Shown piece after piece: positions 10,576-18,951 of a stretch of 64,000 bases of DNA. Position 1 is the first letter of the stretch, and every line of letters begins with the position of its first letter. The notes under the pieces were generated by a model that was not told the origin of the DNA, did not search any database, and worked only from the letters and a program-made list of their open reading frames with translations. Made by a program: the position numbers and the translations under genes. The stretch comes from Streptomyces sp. NBC_01451 (GTDB taxonomy: Bacteria > Actinomycetota > Actinomycetes > Streptomycetales > Streptomycetaceae), in contig NZ_CP109479.1 of the NCBI RefSeq assembly GCF_036227485.1, positions 4,712,001 to 4,776,000 of the forward strand, read 5' to 3'.

Positions 10576-10788
10576 TCACCAGTCGCTGCGCGACGACGAG
10601 CTCGACATGAACTTCCGTACGACGTAGATGAGTCCGCCGACGAGGGCGACGAAGACCAGCAACTTGAACAGCAGGGTTACGACGATTCCGACGACGGTCA
10701 CTATCAGCCCGCCGAACACGACGAGGGCGATGACCGGCACCGCGACCCACTTCACCCACCACGGCATTCCCGCGAAGATCTCTCGCAT
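10576..10788 (-). CDS. Small membrane protein (DUF5326-like)
   Basis: 70 residues starting MREIFAGMPWWVKW, after an AGGAAAAGGG ribosome-binding site. Two adjoining hydrophobic helices fill residues 14-57 (VAVPVIALVVFGGLIVTVVG and VVTLLFKLLVFVALVGGLIYVV), followed by a short Ser-rich cytoplasmic or exported tail. I recognise it as the DUF5326 type common in Streptomyces; function unknown. Confidence 0.8.
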   Translation of the reverse strand: MREIFAGMPWWVKWVAVPVIALVVFGGLIVTVVGIVVTLLFKLLVFVALVGGLIYVVRKFMSSSSSRSDW

Positions 10789-10960
10789 CGCCCTTTTCCT
10801 CACTCTCGGCCCGTCGCATCCGCCGGGGCCTGTGCCCTTCGCTCGTGCCGGGACATTCGATGTTCCGCCTTCGATGCTAGGGCCGACAGGGGGTCCGGCG
10901 GGGGCCTCGCATCCCTTGTCCTCCCCTGATCGATCCCTTAGGGAACCCCGAGGCAGCGGG

Positions 10961-11278
10961 TCAGCCCTCGGGCGGAGAGAAGACCACCATGACCCGCAGA
11001 TCCTCGCTGATGTGGTGGAACTTGTGAGCCACCCCGGCCGGCACGTACACGACACTGCCGCGTGCCACCTGGGTCGTCTCCATGCCGACCGTGATCGCGG
11101 CCCGCCCGCTCACCACGAAGTACACCTCGTCCTGGCGATGGGGCTGCTGCGGGTCCTGCTCGCCCGCGTCCAGTGCGTACAGGCCGACCGACATGTTCCG
11201 TTCATGCAGGAACTGCAGGTAGGCACCGTCGTTGGCGGCACGTTCCGCCTCCAGTTCATCCAACCGGAATGCCTTCAT
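10961..11278 (-). CDS. Cupin-domain protein
   Basis: 105 residues forming one small cupin barrel: QDEVYFVVSGRAAITVG (first cupin motif, with E and an H two residues before Q-D as ligands) and ARGSVVYVPAGVAHKFHHI (second motif, G-x5-P-x-G-x2-H). The metal-binding residues are present, so it may be a metal-dependent enzyme or a small-molecule binding protein. A strong GAGGTGGGCGAGGG site precedes the ATG. It is divergent from the holin-like gene (47-base gap), so both promoters share that gap. Confidence 0.85.
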   Translation of the reverse strand: MKAFRLDELEAERAANDGAYLQFLHERNMSVGLYALDAGEQDPQQPHRQDEVYFVVSGRAAITVGMETTQVARGSVVYVPAGVAHKFHHISEDLRVMVVFSPPEG

Positions 11279-11325
11279 CGCCCTCGCCCACCTCGTAACC
11301 GATCTCTTCTGCCACGATCAGACAC

Positions 11326-11703
11326 ATGAAGAATTTCCTAGTCAAGACGATCGCCAACGCGGGCGCCCTCGGCGTGGCCGTGTGGGTCCTCGACAAGATC
11401 ACCCTGACCGGTGACAGCACGGGCAAGAAGATCGGCACACTGGTTGTCGTCGCCCTCCTGTTCGGCCTGGTGAACTTCCTGGTCAAACCGCTCGTGAAGG
11501 TGCTCACCTTCCCGCTGTTCATCCTCACGCTCGGCCTGATCACGCTCGTGGTCAACGCCCTTATGCTGCTGCTCACCTCATGGCTGGCCGACAAGTTCGA
11601 CCTGAGTTTCCACGTCGAGGGCTTCTGGACGGCCGTCCTGGGCGGCCTGATCATCTCGATCGTGTCCTGGGCGCTGCACATGGTCCTTCCCGACGAGGAC
11701 TGA
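11326..11703 (+). CDS. Phage-holin-family small membrane protein
   Basis: 125 residues with four hydrophobic helices: GALGVAVWVLDKI, IGTLVVVALLFGLVNFLV, LFILTLGLITLVVNALMLLLTSWL and VLGGLIISIVSWALHMVL. The layout matches the 'phage holin family 4 / DUF360' membrane proteins, which despite the name are chromosomal proteins of unknown role. No Shine-Dalgarno sequence precedes the ATG, so translation may be leaderless. It is followed after 8 bases by the phosphatase gene, so these two and the PLP-enzyme gene likely form an operon. Confidence 0.8.
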   Translation: MKNFLVKTIANAGALGVAVWVLDKITLTGDSTGKKIGTLVVVALLFGLVNFLVKPLVKVLTFPLFILTLGLITLVVNALMLLLTSWLADKFDLSFHVEGFWTAVLGGLIISIVSWALHMVLPDED

Positions 11704-11711
11704 GGAGCCCG

Positions 11712-12203
11712 ATGCCCTACCGCGTCTGTTTCGTCTGCACCGGCAATATCTGCCGCTCCCCGATGGCGGAGTCCGTCTTCCGCGCGCGCGTGGAGGAGGC
11801 CGGGCTGGCGGGCCTCGTAGAGGTCGACAGTGCGGGTACGGGCGGTTGGCATGAGGGCGACGGCGCCGACCCCCGCACGGTCTCCGTGCTGGCGGCCGCC
11901 GGTTACGACGGCGATCACGCGGCCCGCCAGTTCCGGGCCGCGTGGTTCGCCCGTCTCGACCTCGTCGTCGCCCTCGACACGGGCCATCTGAAGGCCCTGC
12001 GCCGTCTGGCGCCCACTCCGCAGGATGCGGACAAGGTCCGCCTGCTGCGCTCGTACGATCCCGCAGCAGGTACGGATCTGGATGTCCCCGACCCGTACTA
12101 CGGGGGTATGGACGGCTTCGAGGAGTGCCTTGAGATGGTGGAGGCGGCGAGCGTGGGCCTGCTCGCCACGGTGCAGACGGAAGTGGAAGGACGACCGGTA
12201 TGA
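11712..12203 (+). CDS. Low-molecular-weight protein-tyrosine phosphatase
   Basis: 163 residues. The phosphate loop C9-T-G-N-I-C-R15-S gives the C-x5-R-S signature at the N-terminus, and DPYYGG near the C-terminus supplies the general acid aspartate. These enzymes remove phosphate from tyrosine residues, or from arsenate adducts in related families. GAGGAG six bases before the ATG supports the start. Its stop overlaps the next start by the ATGA arrangement, giving translational coupling to the PLP enzyme. Confidence 0.92.
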   Translation: MPYRVCFVCTGNICRSPMAESVFRARVEEAGLAGLVEVDSAGTGGWHEGDGADPRTVSVLAAAGYDGDHAARQFRAAWFARLDLVVALDTGHLKALRRLAPTPQDADKVRLLRSYDPAAGTDLDVPDPYYGGMDGFEECLEMVEAASVGLLATVQTEVEGRPV

Positions 12204-13369
12204 CTGATTCGGGCGCGAACGAGGGTTCGGGCGTTCGCGCGAACCCGGGCATGGGCGACGGCACGCGCGCGGTGCGGGCCGGGCTGCCCGAGCCGGTCAA
12301 GCACGCGCCGGCCCTCCCCGGCCCGGTGTTCGCGGCCCACTACCACCTGCCGGGCACCCCCACCGGCCCCTACACCTACGGCCGCGACGAGAACCCGACC
12401 TGGACGCTGCTGGAGCGCGCCATCGGCGAGCTGGAGGCACCGGAACAGGACGGCGTCGAGACGCTCGTCTTCGCTTCCGGGATGGCCGCCGTCTCATCGG
12501 TGCTCTTCTCCCAGCTGAGCACCGGGGACACCGTCGTCCTGCCCGGCGACGGCTACCAGGCGCTGCCCCTGGTCCGGGCCCAACTGGAGGCGTACGGCAT
12601 CGAGGTGCGCACCGCGCCGACCGGCGGCAACGCTCAGCTCGACGTTCTCGACGACGCGCGGCTGTTGTGGATCGAGACGCCGTCGAACCCCGGACTCGAC
12701 GTGTGCGACGTACGGCGGCTCGCCGAGGCGGCACACGCGCGTGGCTGCCTTGTGGCCGTCGACAACACCCTGGCGACTCCGCTCGGCCAGCGCCCGCTGG
12801 AACTCGGCGCCGACTTCTCCGTGGCCAGTGGGACCAAGCAGCTCACCGGGCACGGCGACGTGCTGCTCGGTTACGTCACCGGTACGGACCCCTCCGCGAT
12901 GGCCGCCGTACGGCGGTGGCGGAAGATCGCCGGGGCGATTCCCGGGCCCATGGAGGCCTGGCTCGCGCACCGGTCGATCGCCACGCTCCCCTTGCGTGTC
13001 GACCGGCAGGACGCCACCGCGCAGGTTCTCGCCGAGTCCCTGCGCGGGCGGCCCGAGGTGACAGGGCTGCGTTATCCGGGGCTGCCGGAGGATCCCTCGT
13101 ACAAGATCGCTTCGCAGCAGATGCGGCGCTATGGGTGTGTGGTTTCCTTCGCGCTGCCCACGCGCGCGCGTGCCGACCGTTTTCTCGACGCTCTGACGCT
13201 CGTGGACGACGCCACGAGCTTCGGCGGGGTCCGGTCCACGGCCGAACGGCGCGGCCGGTGGGGCGGGGACGCGGTGCCCGAGGGCTTCATTCGTTTTTCG
13301 GTCGGCGCCGAGGACCCGGACGACCTGGTGGCGGATGTGCTGCGCGCGCTGGAGGAGTCGACGGACTGA
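12200..13369 (+). CDS. PLP-dependent cystathionine gamma-lyase/synthase-family enzyme
   Basis: 389 residues of the Cys/Met-metabolism fold-type I family: YGRDENPTW near the N-terminus, FASGMAAVSSVLF for the cofactor phosphate, WIETPSNPGLDVCD, VAVDNTLATPLGQRPLELGAD, and the Schiff-base lysine K213 in SGTKQLTGHGD. The C-terminal part ends in GFIRFSVGAEDPDDLVADV. Family members cleave or form C-S bonds in cystathionine, homocysteine or methionine; which reaction applies cannot be told. It starts inside the phosphatase stop codon (ATGA) and is probably co-translated with it. Confidence 0.9.
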   Translation: MTDSGANEGSGVRANPGMGDGTRAVRAGLPEPVKHAPALPGPVFAAHYHLPGTPTGPYTYGRDENPTWTLLERAIGELEAPEQDGVETLVFASGMAAVSSVLFSQLSTGDTVVLPGDGYQALPLVRAQLEAYGIEVRTAPTGGNAQLDVLDDARLLWIETPSNPGLDVCDVRRLAEAAHARGCLVAVDNTLATPLGQRPLELGADFSVASGTKQLTGHGDVLLGYVTGTDPSAMAAVRRWRKIAGAIPGPMEAWLAHRSIATLPLRVDRQDATAQVLAESLRGRPEVTGLRYPGLPEDPSYKIASQQMRRYGCVVSFALPTRARADRFLDALTLVDDATSFGGVRSTAERRGRWGGDAVPEGFIRFSVGAEDPDDLVADVLRALEESTD

Positions 13370-13410
13370 CCTGTCGGGCCGGGGCCGGGAGATGGTCCGC
13401 TATGGCCGAT

Positions 13411-13447
13411 GGCGGTCCGAGCCTCCCCCCTCGTGGCTCGGACCGCC
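13411..13447 (+). terminator. Terminator after the PLP-enzyme gene
   Basis: A perfect 13-bp stem (13411-13423 with 13435-13447) and 11-base loop lie about 40 bases after the stop codon. Confidence 0.8.
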
Positions 13448-13485
13448 GCGATTCCCCGCGCGAAGAACCGCGCGCACAAGGCTAG

Positions 13486-13513
13486 TTGACTCTGTGTCAG
13501 TGTCCAATCACTG
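13486..13513 (+). promoter_or_regulatory. Possible promoter/operator upstream of the LysR gene
   Basis: TTGACT (13486-13491) resembles a -35 box, and CAGTG-N6-CACTG (13498-13513) is an inverted repeat in the position where a LysR protein could regulate its own gene. No clear -10 box was found at 17-18 bases. Confidence 0.35.
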
Positions 13514-13594
13514 TAGCGACAGGGCCCTATCGACTTATTTATAGTTGGGCGGAGCGGGGGGCTGAGGAAGGGCAGGGAAGGAGGAGCGCGCGTC

Positions 13595-14500
13595 GTGGAC
13601 CTGGCCTTGCTGCGCACCTTCGTGACCGTCCACCGAGCCGGCTCCTTCACTCGTGCCGCCGCTCTGCTCGGCCTCTCGCAGCCTGCCGTCACCTCGCAGA
13701 TCCGCACCCTGGAGCGGCAGCTGGGGCGCCCTCTGTTCCTGCGCCAGGCCCGTGGTGTGACCCCCACGACCATCGGCGACGAGCTCGCGCACAAGGCCGC
13801 GCCACATCTGGACGCGCTCGTGGAGATCACCGAGACCGGCCTGGACGAGGACTCCTCCGTACGCACGCTGCACCTGGCCGGGCCACCGGAGTTCACCGCG
13901 GAACGCGCGCTGCCCGCACTTACGGAGCTGACCGGGGACGACGGCCAGGGCTTCGCCCTGCGTGTCTCCTTCGGCAATGCCGAGGAAACCCTGGAAGGCC
14001 TGTCCGCCGGGCATCATGATCTGGCCATCACTACGACCCGTCCGCGCGGCACCCTGCTCACAGCGACTGCGCTCTGCGACGAGGAGCACGTCCTGGTAGC
14101 CGCTCCGCGCTGGGCCGCCGAGGTCGCCCCCGGGAAGCTGCGCCGCAAGGGGGCGTCCGTCCTGCAGGACCTCCCTGTGGTGGAGGTCCACGAATCGCTG
14201 CCACTCGTCGCCCGCTACTGGGCCTCCGTCTTCAGCTCCCACCCCACCGCCTCGGGCACCGTCATCGTCCCCGACCTGCGTGCGGTGCTCGCCTGCGCGG
14301 CCGCGGGTGCGGGACTCGCGGTACTGCCCCGGTATCTGTGCGCGCCCGCCCTGGAACGCGGCGAGGTGGTCGCTCTGCACGATCCGGCGGTGCCTCCACT
14401 GCGCACGTATTTCCTGGTGGTCCGCACCGGCACACTGGCGCTGCCGCACATCGCGCGGGCGCACGAATGGCTCCAGCACGCGGCGGCCCACTGGGGCTGA
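13595..14500 (+). CDS. LysR-family transcriptional regulator
   Basis: 301 residues from a GTG following GGAAGGAGG. The N-terminal helix-turn-helix is canonical (LLRTFVTVHRAGSFTRAAALLGLSQPAVTSQIRTLERQLG), followed by the effector-binding domain with the HHDLAI turn and a closing GAGLAVLPRYLC segment. LysR proteins usually regulate a divergent neighbour, but here the upstream gene is convergent-separated by a terminator, so the target may be elsewhere. The exact parS at 14561 lies 60 bases after the stop. Confidence 0.92.
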   Translation: MDLALLRTFVTVHRAGSFTRAAALLGLSQPAVTSQIRTLERQLGRPLFLRQARGVTPTTIGDELAHKAAPHLDALVEITETGLDEDSSVRTLHLAGPPEFTAERALPALTELTGDDGQGFALRVSFGNAEETLEGLSAGHHDLAITTTRPRGTLLTATALCDEEHVLVAAPRWAAEVAPGKLRRKGASVLQDLPVVEVHESLPLVARYWASVFSSHPTASGTVIVPDLRAVLACAAAGAGLAVLPRYLCAPALERGEVVALHDPAVPPLRTYFLVVRTGTLALPHIARAHEWLQHAAAHWG

Positions 14501-14560
14501 GCCTCGGTACGGCCTGGGATCCCTCTGTAGACCCTGAGGACCTCTGCGGAGCTCTGCGAT

Positions 14561-14574
14561 GTTTCACGTGAAAC
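14561..14574. promoter_or_regulatory. parS: parS site, exact
   Basis: GTTTCACGTGAAAC between the LysR gene and the Nudix gene. Confidence 0.92.
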
Positions 14575-14640
14575 AGGCATTTCACCTCATGCGGTCCAGC
14601 GCCTTTGCTTCGTCGAGAGCACTTCGTGGGGGGCCGACAT

Positions 14641-14654
14641 GTTTCACGTGGAAC
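14641..14654. promoter_or_regulatory. parS: parS site, 1 mismatch
   Basis: GTTTCACGTGGAAC, 80 bp after the exact site at 14561 and 22 bp before the Nudix start, so ParB here could cover the Nudix promoter. Confidence 0.75.
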
Positions 14655-14675
14655 CAGCCGGGCCACATTTCTCCC

Positions 14676-15158
14676 ATGACCGTCCGACCCGTGGTCAAGC
14701 GCACCGCACGCGCCATCCTGCTCGATGGCGACGACCTGATCCTCATCAAGCGGACCAAGCCGAGTGTTGATCCCTACTGGCTCACTCCGGGTGGCGGCGT
14801 CGAACCGGACGATGCGACCGTCGTCGACGCCCTGCACCGTGAAGTGCACGAAGAGCTGGGTGCCAAGATCACCGACGTGGTGCCCTGCTTCGTGGACACC
14901 GTCGAGCACATCGGCGCGGACGGCGGCGCCACGGGCGTGAAGGTCCAGCACTTCTTCGTCTGCCGTCTGGAGACCATGGACCCCTCGCTGCGACACGGCC
15001 CCGAAATCGACGAGCCCTGCGGCGAGTACGAGATCGTCCGTATCCCCTTCACCCGGGTCGGCATTGCCTCCGTCCATCTCGTACCGCTCTCGCTGCGCCA
15101 CTATCTGGACGGGAACATCGAGGGTGTACGGGCGATGCACGCGCCCGACCTGGGCTGA
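14676..15158 (+). CDS. Nudix hydrolase
   Basis: 160 residues with a complete Nudix box, GGGVEPDDATVVDALHREVHEELGA, where REVHEE carries the metal-binding glutamates that cleave nucleoside-diphosphate-linked substrates. The start ATG at 14676 gives MTVRPVVKRTARAILLDG, a normal first strand for the fold; no Shine-Dalgarno is visible, so it may be leaderless. It is convergent with the flavohemoprotein gene, 15 bases apart. Substrate unknown. Confidence 0.88.
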   Translation: MTVRPVVKRTARAILLDGDDLILIKRTKPSVDPYWLTPGGGVEPDDATVVDALHREVHEELGAKITDVVPCFVDTVEHIGADGGATGVKVQHFFVCRLETMDPSLRHGPEIDEPCGEYEIVRIPFTRVGIASVHLVPLSLRHYLDGNIEGVRAMHAPDLG

Positions 15159-15173
15159 CAGCGCGCAGCCGGG

Positions 15174-16883
15174 TCAGTTGCCGGTGGCGACCAGTTCCTC
15201 CACCGAGTCGTGGCGGATCCGTTCCGCGGGGATTCCGGCGCGCAGCAGCGCGTCCACACCGCTGCGGATCATCCCGGGCGGGCCCGACAGGTAGGCGTCG
15301 TACTCGTACCAGGGCCCGTACTCCCGTACGGCGTCGGGAAGCTGGAGATTCGCCTGCTGGTCTATGATCGCGCGCACCGAGAGCCAGGAATGGCTCTGCT
15401 GAAGCCGCAGCATGGTGTCGATGTCGTACAGGTCGAGATCTGTACGGGCACCGTAGAAGACCTCGACCCGCCGCCTGTCACCGTGCTCGGCGACGTCCTC
15501 GACCAGTGCCTTGATGGGCGCGATTCCGGTGCCTCCACCCAGACAGAGCAGGCCGCTGTTGGTGGTGTGGTCGACGGTCATCGCGCCGGCGGGCGGTCCG
15601 AGCCGGACGATGTCTCCGGGCTGGGCACGGTGTACCAGCGCGTTGGAGACCCAGCCCGCAGGCACCGCCTTCACGTGGAACGACAGCAGACCGTCGGAGC
15701 GGGGCGCCGAGGCGAATGAGTAGTGCCGCCAGATGCGGGGCCACCACGGCGTCTCCAGGCTCGTGTACTGCCCGGCGAGGAACGGGTACGGCTGGTCGGG
15801 CCGGACGGTGATGACGGCGACGTCCGGGGTCCTGCGGTCGTGCGAGACCACCTCCCCGTACCACCACGGCGGAGCGCGCAGTTCGTCGACAGCGGCAGCG
15901 TCGATCATCACCTGCGCCATCGTCGTGTACGCCCGTACCCAGGCCGCTTCGGTCTCCGGGTCCCAGATCTCGGCGGCATACCGGCTCAGTGAGCCGATGA
16001 GGCACTCGCCGACGGCCGGGTAGTGCTCGGGGCGGGTGCCGTACTTGCGGTGGCCGCGGCCGAGGTTCTTCAGATACGCGACGAGGACCTCGGTGTTGTC
16101 GATGTGCTCGGCGGCGGTGAGGAGTGCTTTGAGCAGCCGGTCCCGCTGGGTGTCCATGGCGGCCGGGAAAAGTGAACGCAGTTCGGGATGGCGTACGAAG
16201 AGGAGCGCGTAGAAGTACGAGGTGGCCTTGTCGGCGACAGGACCGACCGCTTCCATGGTCCGCCGGATGAGCACCGCGTCCGGGGACGGCTGCTGGAGCG
16301 GCTCGGAAGCCGGAGGGTGCGGCTGCACAGGCAGGCGCGGTTCGAAGTGCTGCGCGGGGGGAGTGCGGGAAGCCTCGGAGGTGGTGACCGCGAGAGCCGG
16401 CACCGGGCTGAGGAGCGGTGCGGGGGGAACTGGGTCGGGGGCCCCCGTCGACGTGTCGGAAGCCGACGCCGTGGAAGCCGGGGTCACCGGGGCGAAGGGG
16501 GGGCGAACCGGGGTCTCGGTGGCCGCAGGCGCGGGAGTGAAGGGCGCGGGAAGCGGTGACGCGGGAACGAGGGGCAGCGGAGGCAGAGGTGCGGAAGTCG
16601 GAGGCATCGCCGGGGGTTCAGGGGCCGGCGGCACGGGTATTCGATCTTCCCTCGGCGGAGGCTCGGCCCCGTCCTGACGGGTGTGGGCATCCGGCGAAGG
16701 GCTCGTGGCGGCGCTTGCAGTGGGCCTTCCCACGGGACGCAACGCGGCCAGTCGATTGCCTTCTGTTGCCTCTTGCTCACCGCCCGGGGGCGTCTCCGGC
16801 TGCTTGCGCGGTTTGAACCAGCCGCCCCCGCCGCTGCCGTCGGAAGTGCCGTTGTCGGCCGACGTGGTGGTCGGAGCGTCCAT
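15174..16883 (-). CDS. Flavohemoprotein-like globin/oxidoreductase with long proline-rich N-terminus
   Basis: 569 residues from the ATG at 16883 (GCGAGGC before it). About 200 N-terminal residues are Pro/Ala/Thr-rich and probably disordered. Then comes a globin domain (AVLIRRTMEAVGPVADKATSYFYALLF ... GHRKYGTRPEHYPAVG, with candidate proximal histidine), an FAD-binding part (GQYTSLETP, RHYSFAS) and an NAD(P)-binding part (LLCLGGGTGIAPIKALVED, VFYGARTDLDLYD, LSGPPGMI). The core matches flavohemoglobins that detoxify nitric oxide; the heme and flavin motifs suggest it is active. The proline-rich extension is not part of classical flavohemoglobins. An alternative ATG at 16904 adds seven residues. 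Confidence 0.85.
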   Translation of the reverse strand: MDAPTTTSADNGTSDGSGGGGWFKPRKQPETPPGGEQEATEGNRLAALRPVGRPTASAATSPSPDAHTRQDGAEPPPREDRIPVPPAPEPPAMPPTSAPLPPLPLVPASPLPAPFTPAPAATETPVRPPFAPVTPASTASASDTSTGAPDPVPPAPLLSPVPALAVTTSEASRTPPAQHFEPRLPVQPHPPASEPLQQPSPDAVLIRRTMEAVGPVADKATSYFYALLFVRHPELRSLFPAAMDTQRDRLLKALLTAAEHIDNTEVLVAYLKNLGRGHRKYGTRPEHYPAVGECLIGSLSRYAAEIWDPETEAAWVRAYTTMAQVMIDAAAVDELRAPPWWYGEVVSHDRRTPDVAVITVRPDQPYPFLAGQYTSLETPWWPRIWRHYSFASAPRSDGLLSFHVKAVPAGWVSNALVHRAQPGDIVRLGPPAGAMTVDHTTNSGLLCLGGGTGIAPIKALVEDVAEHGDRRRVEVFYGARTDLDLYDIDTMLRLQQSHSWLSVRAIIDQQANLQLPDAVREYGPWYEYDAYLSGPPGMIRSGVDALLRAGIPAERIRHDSVEELVATGN

Positions 16884-17214
16884 GGTCTGCCTCGCCTCGA
16901 ACATCTTTCGGTCGGTCTGCGCACTTCCTGGGTCGGAATGTGCTCGCGTTCCCCCGCTGACGGCTTGCTTTCCCCGTTCGCCCCCTGTCCAATGCGGCCA
17001 CATTCAACCCGTGCCTCCGCCGCGTAACCGGAAATACGAGTCTTCGATCTCTCCGTCCCCTTAGGGTCCATTGCCCCGCTCTTGCCACGCGTGCGGGATA
17101 CGAACCCCCGGTACGGACAGGAACCGGAGTCGACCATACCGGCCGTCGGCGAGCGCACAAGTCCCGCCCTTGTTCACCGCAGACGAGCAAGGGGCGAACC
17201 ATCAATTCCCTCAA

Positions 17215-17847
17215 CTACCGGGCGCCGCACACCAATTCATAGGCATCCCACAAATCCTGCCCCGCGTACGTGTGGGTCGCGAGGCCCACCAGATGGCTGT
17301 CGCCGTTGACCGCGACAGAAACGGGTACCACCGCGAAGAGTTCCGCGTCGGAGAGCGAATCGCCGTACGCGACACAGTCCGTCCGGGTCAGCCCGAACCG
17401 CCCGCAGAGCCGGTCCGCGATCTCCACCTTGGCCGCGGGCGTCAGGATTCCGGCGGGGTCCAGCGGCTCCGTGAAGGGCACCGCCGGGAAGCGCGAGCCA
17501 TGCGCCGCATGCGCGCCCCACCCTGTCAGCCGCTCGACGAAGAACGAGGGCGACAGAGAGACGACAGCGCAGTACTCCCCTCGGCTCCGGATCTCGTCCC
17601 ATGTCTCCCTGATCCGCCGCAGCCAGGGCGCTTCCGCGAAGGCCGCGTCGACATGGGCCACCGTCAACTCCGCCCAGAGAAGGCGCACGCGCCGGGCGTA
17701 CTCCACAGGCTCGACACGCCGTGCCACGAAGTCCCGCTCCAACTCGGCAATTTCGCGGTCGAGCCCGAGTTGCCGGGATATCTCGACGGGGGCCGCCGAG
17801 CCGTGCAGCAGTGTTCCGTCGAGGTCGAAGAGATGCAGTCTCGTCAT
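17215..17847 (-). CDS. HAD-superfamily phosphatase (subfamily IB-like)
   Basis: 210 residues beginning with the HAD motif I, FDLDGTLL (nucleophile D8), motif II VSLSPSFF (the S/T), a conserved lysine in AAKVEIAD and motif IV YGDSLSDAELF. A small helical cap sits between motifs I and II, as in phosphoserine-phosphatase-like enzymes. It should hydrolyse a small phosphate ester; the substrate is unknown. Its start faces the acetyltransferase gene with a parS site in the gap. Confidence 0.87.
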   Translation of the reverse strand: MTRLHLFDLDGTLLHGSAAPVEISRQLGLDREIAELERDFVARRVEPVEYARRVRLLWAELTVAHVDAAFAEAPWLRRIRETWDEIRSRGEYCAVVSLSPSFFVERLTGWGAHAAHGSRFPAVPFTEPLDPAGILTPAAKVEIADRLCGRFGLTRTDCVAYGDSLSDAELFAVVPVSVAVNGDSHLVGLATHTYAGQDLWDAYELVCGAR

Positions 17848-17891
17848 GGGTGCCGAGGCTATGGCCTGTCGTCCGATGACCGATGCTCAGC

Positions 17892-17905
17892 GTTTCACGT
17901 GAAAC
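17892..17905. promoter_or_regulatory. parS: parS site, exact
   Basis: Located 45 bp upstream of the HAD start and about 100 bp upstream of the GNAT start, in a divergent promoter region. Confidence 0.92.
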
Positions 17906-18009
17906 ATCTGTCCATGCCCTGCACGGACCGGCACGACATGGCCAAAAGAGCGTGCGTACGGCCGCAAACAGGTGGACGTCGGGGGCGCCGGTCGGACAGC
18001 CTGACCTGC

Positions 18010-18876
18010 GTGCCGACTCCTTCCCTCGCTGAGCTGCCCGTCCGCCGTCTGACGCATCGCGATCTCACCGCCTGCGCCGACTTGTCCGAGGACCGGGGCT
18101 GGCCCCGTGAGGAGCACAAGTGGGGTCTCCTGCTCACGGCCGGGAAGGGCTACGGCATCGACGACCCCGGCGGCGGACTGGTCGCCGCATGTGTCGTCAC
18201 CGAGTACGGACTGTACGGAAACCCCGAGTTGGGAGCCATCGGCATGGTGCTGGTCGCCGAGCGGCACGCCGGACAGGGCGTCGGACGTCGGCTGATGCGG
18301 CACGTCGTCGCCGCGATGGGCACCACGCCACTGACCCTCCACGCGACCCCGAACGGCCGCCCTCTCTACGAAGAACTCGGCTTCAAGGTCAGCGGCGAGG
18401 CTGTGATGGTGCGCGGCCACTTCACGCCTCGGGGGCCGGAGCCCGAAGTCGCCACGCGCGCGGCCACGGCCGAGGATCTCGCCGAAATCATCCGGCTCGA
18501 CGAGGAGGTGTTCGGCACCGACCGCACCCCCATCATCACTCGGCTGCCCGCCTTCTCCGACCAGTTGCGCGTCGCCGAGGAGCACGGCCGGATCATCGGC
18601 TACGCGGCGGCCTGGCCCAACATGGACACCCATGTCGTCGGTCCGCTGATCGCCCGAGACACGGCGACGGCGAAGGCACTCCTCGGCTCACTCGCCGCCC
18701 GTACGGACCGCCCGCTGCGCACGGACATCGACGTACGGCACGAGGAACTGCTGGCATGGGTGAAGGAACGCGGGCTGGCGGCGCTGGACCTCAACGCGGT
18801 GATGACCTACGGAATCCCCGAACTGCCCGGTGACTGGAAGCGGCGCTTCGCACCCCTGACGGTGGCAGCGGGCTGA
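18010..18876 (+). CDS. Tandem GNAT acetyltransferase
   Basis: 288 residues from the GTG at 18010. The N-terminal GNAT domain has the acetyl-CoA loop as LVAERHAGQGVGRRLMRHV (Q/R-x-x-G-x-G/A form) and LYEELGFKVSG. A second, degenerate domain follows (ATRAATAEDLAEIIRLDEEVFG, EEHGRIIGYAAAWPN) without its own clear CoA loop. The arrangement matches the double-GNAT proteins of actinobacteria. An upstream in-frame ATG at 17938 would add a basic 24-residue leader; neither start has a good ribosome-binding site. Substrate unknown. Confidence 0.82.
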   Translation: MPTPSLAELPVRRLTHRDLTACADLSEDRGWPREEHKWGLLLTAGKGYGIDDPGGGLVAACVVTEYGLYGNPELGAIGMVLVAERHAGQGVGRRLMRHVVAAMGTTPLTLHATPNGRPLYEELGFKVSGEAVMVRGHFTPRGPEPEVATRAATAEDLAEIIRLDEEVFGTDRTPIITRLPAFSDQLRVAEEHGRIIGYAAAWPNMDTHVVGPLIARDTATAKALLGSLAARTDRPLRTDIDVRHEELLAWVKERGLAALDLNAVMTYGIPELPGDWKRRFAPLTVAAG

Positions 18877-18951
18877 GGACCCGCGGCCAGAGACGCACAC
18901 ACCGGCTGCCGGAAGACGCGGCGGCTCCGATCTCGCGCCGCCCGGCCCGGG

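Noticed and set aside
15672..15684. TTCACGTGGAAC inside the flavohemoprotein gene, resembling parS
   Set aside because: Three mismatches in the 14-bp motif; not counted as a site.
17071..18009. Upstream extension of the tandem GNAT frame into a long basic N-terminus
   Set aside because: It overlaps the minus-strand HAD gene and reads as low-complexity Arg/Pro/His; the family starts near 18010.
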